Assembly: GCA_017516965.1 (NCBI GenBank)
Contig: JAFXAP010000013.1
Location: 1-64,000, forward strand
Reading direction: 5' to 3'
DNA length: 64,000 bases
DNA from: Clostridia bacterium
GTDB taxonomy: Bacteria; Bacillota; Clostridia; Oscillospirales; Acutalibacteraceae
The translations under genes and the position numbers were made by a program. Positions 59,804 to 64,000 of this stretch are shown here, piece by piece (position 1 is the first letter of the stretch; each line of letters begins with the position of its first letter). Below the pieces are notes generated by a model. It did no database searches, had not been told where the DNA came from, and saw only the letters and a program-made list of their open reading frames with translations.

Positions 59804-62005
59804 TCATTCAATCAAACTATCAGCTTTATAAAAATCGTCAAGATAATATTTTTTATACCAAGCGCAATAGATGGCAACGGTAGCATATGAAACGGCATGT
59901 GCTTTTGGGAACATATAGCGAACTTTACTACAAAATTCAAAATACCATTCACCTAATGGCTTAGAAATTTCTTTAAAATGCGTAATAATTTCCTGACTTA
60001 TTTTATTTTTTGCTATTATTCCCTTGCGCACAATTTCACCCATTTCAAATGCCTTTTGCCTATCAACCCCTATACTAATCAAATCATTTACAATATCATC
60101 TCTGGTTGTTGGCAATTTTGAAAGTGGAATGCCTTTTTTTATTAAATTTTCACCGTTGCTGCACCACACGTTTGTACCGTGAGCTAAGCCTATGAGTTTT
60201 ACAAGGTCGCTAAACGTTTCGGGTTTTGTTTTAATTAGCAAATCACGCATGAAGTTGGTATCAAATTCAGGAATAGCCTTCGTGTCAGTTGTTTTAAAAT
60301 ATTCAAAAATTTTGGGATCATTAACATCTGTTTCAGCAATTTTTACTCCTGTTGTTTTTTGCAATAGTTCCAAAAAATCTACAAATCCGGGGCATAATAT
60401 GTCGGTTTTTAAAATGGTATCATAAAGATTGTGAAAGTCTAAATGCGTCGCATCTATTGGCGCCCAATTTTTCTTAAGCGGTGTAAAATCCTCAAAATCC
60501 ATTTTTTTTGGAATTATCATAATTCCGCCGGGATGAACACCATCATTTTTTTTAACACCTTCAAGCAATGAAATGATTCTATCGCGCTGTGTTGTAGTAA
60601 AAGAAGCACCTTGTTCTATTTCATATTTATCAAGCATTTTTTGAGCAATGTACTCTACCAAAGTGCATACTGTACCCGCCATAGCAATTTTAGATTTGTC
60701 AAAAAGTTCTTGCATATATTCTATCACAGACAATTTCATATCAGATGAAATGTTTATATCAAAGTCAGGCATCCTGCTTCCGTCAAACCCCATAAACGTT
60801 TCATAAGGAATATTATGCCCATCTGTTTTAAGCACTGCTTTGCACCTTGGACATTCTTTTTTTGAAAGGTCAAATCCGTCTTGTGCTGAATCACTTGCCT
60901 CAAAATAATGGCATTCGGGGCAGTAATAATGCGGAGGTAAAGGATTTACGTTTGAAATGCCAAGCAAAAACGTCACAAAAGACGACCCTGTCGCGCCTCG
61001 CACCCCTACATAACGCTCCCTGTCAGTCACATATTTTACTAACTTGTGAGCAATAAGATAAAATGATGCAAAATCATTTTTATCTATAAGTGCGAGTTCA
61101 TCGTTTATGCGCATTTGCACGGCTTCTGGCAATGGATTACCGTATATCTCATACGCGCGATTAAAAGCTAAATTTTTAATTTGTCCGTAGGCATTCGGAA
61201 ACGCTACCATATAAAAGCCTTCTTTCAATGGTGAGGCAGGACAAATCAAATCAGAAATTAGTCTTGGGGCATTTATGACAGCATCTTGTGCATCATTTTT
61301 TCCAAGATAATCAAATTCATCAAGCATTTGGCAGGTTGAACGCAGGTAAAGATGATTTTCCCTTTGAGGATCAAAACCATACGAAGCGCGAACAATATCG
61401 CGACAAATATAATCTTCTGGTAACAGATAATGTGCGTTATTTACTGCAACAACCGGCACACCTAATTCTGTGCCTAAATCGAAGATTTTTTTGTTTATTT
61501 CTTTTTCAAGTTCATTTCTTGCAGGAAAAATTTCAAAATAATCATATAAAGCGGCAATTTTTTCTATTTTTTTTATATTCCCGCCTGTTGCAATTTCATA
61601 AAATAGTTCACCATCATAACCGCAAGAACCTACGAGTAGATTTTTGCGGTTTCGCTTTAAAACGGACAAATCTATCAAATCACAGATGCCATCGTTTTCT
61701 ATAGATGAAATCACTTTATACAACTCTTTTATTCCCACCTGATTTTTAGCAAGTAGAGTAAGTTTTTGCCCACATATTCCATTTTCATTTTTATAGAAAA
61801 GTTCGGCTCCGTAAATCGCTTTTACATTGCTTTTTTTTGCATATCTTGCTATTTCATAAAAATCTTGAACGTTACTAAGATTTGTAAATGCTACGGCTTC
61901 AATCCCCAAATTTTCAGCTTTTTCAAAAATCTCTTTAACGCTTATAACCGAAATATCATCAGATAATTTTGTGTGCAAATGAAGTTCTGCTCTTTTATTT
62001 TCCAT
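59804..62005 (-). CDS. compact PolC-like DNA polymerase III alpha paralogue lacking exonuclease and C-terminal domain
   Basis: Protein of 733 residues that aligns by eye with Gram-positive PolC but is half as long (PolC is about 1440). A PHP domain starts at RAELHLHTKLSD and lacks the inserted DEDD exonuclease. The usual T-D-H of PHP metal binding reads T-N-L (residues 41-43). The palm/finger region is well kept: VGVRGATGSSFVTFLLGI, the zinc knuckle CPEC...CPRC, catalytic D414 and D416 in MPDFDINIS, GVHPGGIMII, D535 in LKTDIL, LIGLAHGTNVWC and MFPKAHAVSYA. The chain stops where PolC continues into its last 120 or so residues; the N-terminal OB region is also absent. Probably an accessory or error-prone polymerase. 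One base separates it from the phosphatase gene upstream. Confidence 0.85.
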   Translation of the reverse strand: MENKRAELHLHTKLSDDISVISVKEIFEKAENLGIEAVAFTNLSNVQDFYEIARYAKKSNVKAIYGAELFYKNENGICGQKLTLLAKNQVGIKELYKVISSIENDGICDLIDLSVLKRNRKNLLVGSCGYDGELFYEIATGGNIKKIEKIAALYDYFEIFPARNELEKEINKKIFDLGTELGVPVVAVNNAHYLLPEDYICRDIVRASYGFDPQRENHLYLRSTCQMLDEFDYLGKNDAQDAVINAPRLISDLICPASPLKEGFYMVAFPNAYGQIKNLAFNRAYEIYGNPLPEAVQMRINDELALIDKNDFASFYLIAHKLVKYVTDRERYVGVRGATGSSFVTFLLGISNVNPLPPHYYCPECHYFEASDSAQDGFDLSKKECPRCKAVLKTDGHNIPYETFMGFDGSRMPDFDINISSDMKLSVIEYMQELFDKSKIAMAGTVCTLVEYIAQKMLDKYEIEQGASFTTTQRDRIISLLEGVKKNDGVHPGGIMIIPKKMDFEDFTPLKKNWAPIDATHLDFHNLYDTILKTDILCPGFVDFLELLQKTTGVKIAETDVNDPKIFEYFKTTDTKAIPEFDTNFMRDLLIKTKPETFSDLVKLIGLAHGTNVWCSNGENLIKKGIPLSKLPTTRDDIVNDLISIGVDRQKAFEMGEIVRKGIIAKNKISQEIITHFKEISKPLGEWYFEFCSKVRYMFPKAHAVSYATVAIYCAWYKKYYLDDFYKADSLIE

Positions 62006-62006
62006 A

Positions 62007-62696
62007 TTAGTTTCCCTCTACATAAAATTCTTCTAAAGTATCTAAACGAATGCACCCGAGCGGATTCCCAAAAACAGCTCCACAATCAATGGCTATATGA
62101 TTGTTTTTCTTATATATTTTGCCTTTGCAATCTGGGTCTATAAAAGCCGTTGGCGTATGCCCGGTAATGATGTATTTATTATCAAAATACTGCTTATCAT
62201 ATTCAGGCTCGCCGGCAATAAACTCTTGCCATAAAAGATTTTCAAAGTTTAACATTCTATTTTTTTCCGGTACAGTATGCGACATAAAAAAAGTGTTATT
62301 GTTAACGATTATTTCATCATAAATCAAAAATGAATTCATATAGCTTAGTATCTTTTTTTGCTCCTCAAAACTAAGGGCAACAAATGAACGATAGGTTGGC
62401 TGTCCCCCATCAATGCTCCAAAAGGCATAATGCTCACGCGCTTTTTCATATTCGGCTTCATTTTCCGGCATACAAAGCATTTTAAGTAATCTACGGGCAG
62501 AAAAATCGTGATTGCCCTGTATTACAATAACATTTGGTCTTGTCATTATATCTTGTAATATTTTTATTCCTCCGTCTCCACGGTCAACAATATCACCTAA
62601 TATATACAGCGTATCACTATCTTTAAAATTTATCTTTTTAAGCATTTTAGCAAATTTTTCATAACAACCGTGCAAGTCACTCATAGCATAAACCAT
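62007..62696 (-). CDS. PPP-type metallophosphoesterase (PrpA-like)
   Basis: Calcineurin-like phosphoesterase of 229 residues from ATG 62696 (MVYAMSDLHGCYEKF), behind GGAGGG; an in-frame TTG upstream overlaps that site. PPP-family motifs are intact: SDLHGCY (D-x-H), GDIVDRGDGG (G-D-x-x-D-R-G), IQGNHDF (G-N-H-D), and late histidines in FMSHTVP and ITGHTPT. It matches the bacterial serine/threonine phosphatase PrpA/PrpB and the diadenosine tetraphosphatase-like group. It is the first gene of a two-gene operon with the PolC-like gene. The substrate, phosphoprotein or nucleotide, cannot be told from motifs. Confidence 0.9.
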   Translation of the reverse strand: MVYAMSDLHGCYEKFAKMLKKINFKDSDTLYILGDIVDRGDGGIKILQDIMTRPNVIVIQGNHDFSARRLLKMLCMPENEAEYEKAREHYAFWSIDGGQPTYRSFVALSFEEQKKILSYMNSFLIYDEIIVNNNTFFMSHTVPEKNRMLNFENLLWQEFIAGEPEYDKQYFDNKYIITGHTPTAFIDPDCKGKIYKKNNHIAIDCGAVFGNPLGCIRLDTLEEFYVEGN

Positions 62697-62718
62697 ATTT
62701 TTACCCTCCAAATCTCTC

Positions 62719-62755
62719 TATATATAATACCACAACCGCTATACCAAATTTGGTA
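62719..62755 (-). promoter_or_regulatory. promoter of the phosphatase/PolC-like operon, overlapped by a perfect palindrome
   Basis: Minus-strand TTGGTA (62742-62747), 17-bp spacer and TATATA (62719-62724). TACCAAATTTGGTA (62742-62755) is a perfect 14-bp palindrome whose one half forms the -35. It looks like a repressor operator; the regulator is unknown, and it differs from the Bacillus LexA box. Confidence 0.6.
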
Positions 62756-62773
62756 CATAGAAATATTTTTTGT

Positions 62774-62802
62774 TTGAGAATATCTGCTATATGTGCTATA
62801 AT
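62774..62802 (+). promoter_or_regulatory. promoter of the dGTPase-like gene
   Basis: TTGAGA (62774-62779), 17-bp spacer and TATAAT (62797-62802), with an AGAGGTGATG ribosome site and the start codon just after. Confidence 0.8.
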
Positions 62803-62822
62803 GACTTAAAAGAGGTGATGTT

Positions 62823-64000
62823 ATGCTTAATTACGAAAGTTTATCTGAACAAATCGCTTTAAAAATAAAAAAAGACCGAGAAAATAATTCTCTGCCAAAG
62901 ATTGCTTTTAATGAAGATAATATCATTCGCCGTGACAATGCCAAAGACAAGGCTAATATTATACGTACCGCATTTATTAGAGATATCGATAAAATAATTC
63001 ATTGTCCTTATTATAACCGATATGCTGATAAAACACAGGTGTTCTCTTTCTATAAAAACGATGATATAACAAGACGCGGTTTACACGTTCAGTTAGTGTC
63101 ACGTATTGCTCGTACAATTGGCAAAGCTTTGGGATTAAATCTTGATTTGATAGAAGCGATAGCTTTAGGTCATGACATCGGGCACACACCATTCGGTCAC
63201 GCAGGTGAAGATTTTTTGAATGAACTATTATTTTTGCATACCGGCAGACATTTCAGCCATAACATTCATTCGGTGCGTGTGCTAGATAAAATATTTCCTT
63301 ATAACATATCTCTTCAAACATTAAATGGTATTGCCGCTCACGATGGTGAAATGGAACTATCAGAATATTATCCTCAAACACTTGATAGTTTTGAGGATTT
63401 TGATAAGCAAATTGAAAACTGTTATATTGATAAAAGAAATGTTCGCAAACTGACGCCCTCAACTCTCGAAGGCTGTGTAATGCGAATATCAGATATCATC
63501 GCATATTTAGGTAAAGACAGACAGGATGCTGAAAAGGCGGACATTCTCAAAACCAATGCTTATGAAGATTGCGCAATCGGCACATATAACGCTGAAATCA
63601 TAAATAATCTTATCGTCAATATTGTCGAAAACAGTTACGGCAAGCCTTATATTAAAATGGATATTGAACATTTCGACGCGCTAAAAAAAGCAAAATCCGA
63701 TAACTACGATTTGATTTATAAAAACGATATAGTCAGAGCAGAAATGGAAACTACTGTTAAACCTATGATGAACAATATGTACGAAAAGTTACTTTCTGAC
63801 TTAGTTAGTAAAAACAAATCATCGCCGATTTTTACCCATCATATTGACTACATAAACAAAGCGCACTATAAACGCGAAATGCCTTATAGCCAAACCGAAC
63901 CTAATCAAATAGTCGTTGATTATATTGCAAGTATGACCGATGATTATTTTATTGATTTATATGCGCATTTGTTTCCTGAAAGCGACCTGAAAATAATTTA
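62823..64000 (+). CDS. dGTPase-like HD-domain triphosphohydrolase (runs to window end)
   Basis: Open frame of 392 codons from ATG 62823 (MLNYESLSEQIALKIK), still open at the last base; the final partial codon is TA, so it may stop there. It is a deoxynucleoside triphosphate triphosphohydrolase of the HD superfamily: TRRGLHVQLVSRIARTIG, then the metal motif LGHDIGHTPFGHAGED (H...HD), HSVRVLD, and later AAHDGE and MRISDIIAYLGKD supplying the final Asp. The C-terminal DYIASMTDDYFIDLYAHLFP is also family-typical. Such enzymes hydrolyse dNTPs, mostly dGTP, to nucleoside and triphosphate. It faces the PolC-like operon across 126 bp. Confidence 0.88.
   Translation, partial: MLNYESLSEQIALKIKKDRENNSLPKIAFNEDNIIRRDNAKDKANIIRTAFIRDIDKIIHCPYYNRYADKTQVFSFYKNDDITRRGLHVQLVSRIARTIGKALGLNLDLIEAIALGHDIGHTPFGHAGEDFLNELLFLHTGRHFSHNIHSVRVLDKIFPYNISLQTLNGIAAHDGEMELSEYYPQTLDSFEDFDKQIENCYIDKRNVRKLTPSTLEGCVMRISDIIAYLGKDRQDAEKADILKTNAYEDCAIGTYNAEIINNLIVNIVENSYGKPYIKMDIEHFDALKKAKSDNYDLIYKNDIVRAEMETTVKPMMNNMYEKLLSDLVSKNKSSPIFTHHIDYINKAHYKREMPYSQTEPNQIVVDYIASMTDDYFIDLYAHLFPESDLKII

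Noticed and set aside
59804..62005. Truncated or frameshifted ordinary polC
   Set aside because: The frame is intact, the missing exonuclease is removed at a domain boundary, the stop is followed by a clean terminator and the gene is tightly joined to its upstream partner; decay would leave fragments on both sides.

Overview
The window looks like chromosome of a low-GC, endospore-forming anaerobic Clostridia, most likely a gut-associated Oscillospirales/Ruminococcaceae-type organism. The grounds are AT-rich DNA with strong Shine-Dalgarno sites, an alpha/beta-type small acid-soluble spore protein, flavodiiron/rubredoxin oxygen defence, glycoside hydrolases of families GH2 and GH3, BspA-like leucine-rich-repeat surface proteins, and a HisZ-dependent histidine operon headed by a TrpR-like YerC gene. 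I cannot name the species. There are no rRNA genes, CRISPR arrays, integrases or transposases; most of the window is ordinary core and metabolic sequence.

Layout. 0-0.5 kb: a small membrane protein with a Cys-x2-Cys start. 0.5-4.3 kb (minus): nucleoside salvage operon deoD-cdd-pdp, then tcdA and a glycerophosphodiesterase. 4.5-6.1 kb: beta-CASP metallo-hydrolase. 6.2-10.9 kb: an anaerobic glycerol-3-phosphate-dehydrogenase-like operon (two FAD enzymes, DUF1667, HAD phosphatase) facing a DeoR/GlpR-type repressor, with repeated operators between them. 10.9-15 kb: GH2 beta-galactosidase and a RodA/FtsW-type SEDS protein. 15-17.5 kb: copper ATPase with a CopZ-like domain fused at the C-terminus. 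17.6-19.8 kb: phosphoglucomutase-type enzyme and a lone MazF toxin. 19.9-29.2 kb: three secreted proteins with different N-terminal parts (LRR, transglutaminase, unknown beta-rich) but nearly the same C-terminal module, plus a cation/proton antiporter and an XRE regulator with paired operators. 29.2-30.3 kb: iron-sulfur-flavoprotein-like reductase, then a non-coding stretch with a copied tRNA-Ser 3' end, a GC-rich nested inverted repeat and tRNA-Ser(CGA). 30.4-36 kb: MBOAT acyltransferase, DHHW protein and GH3 enzyme in one operon. 36.1-38.2 kb: DUF4886 lipoprotein and ZIP transporter. 38.2-46.6 kb: complete histidine operon yerC-hisZGDCBHAF-hisIE-hisJ. 46.8-48.8 kb: flavodiiron fusion protein and rubredoxin. 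48.9-53.3 kb: C39-like protein, rpmB, HAD phosphatase, MFS transporter, dCMP deaminase. 53.3-58.2 kb: AraC regulator facing a ROK/beta-mannosidase/SIS sugar operon. 58.3-59.8 kb: tRNA-Arg(TCT), CE4-like deacetylase, SASP, DUF378 protein. 59.8-64 kb: a compact PolC-like polymerase without an exonuclease, a PPP-type phosphatase, and a divergent dGTPase-like HD protein cut by the window end.

The parts most worth a second look are the short PolC paralogue beside a dGTPase-like gene with a perfect palindrome on its promoter; the XRE-controlled modular surface-protein cluster; the CopA-CopZ fusion with its own internal ribosome-binding site; and the structured GC-rich element next to tRNA-Ser. All regulatory assignments come from reading sequence and family knowledge; no database or folding calculation was run.
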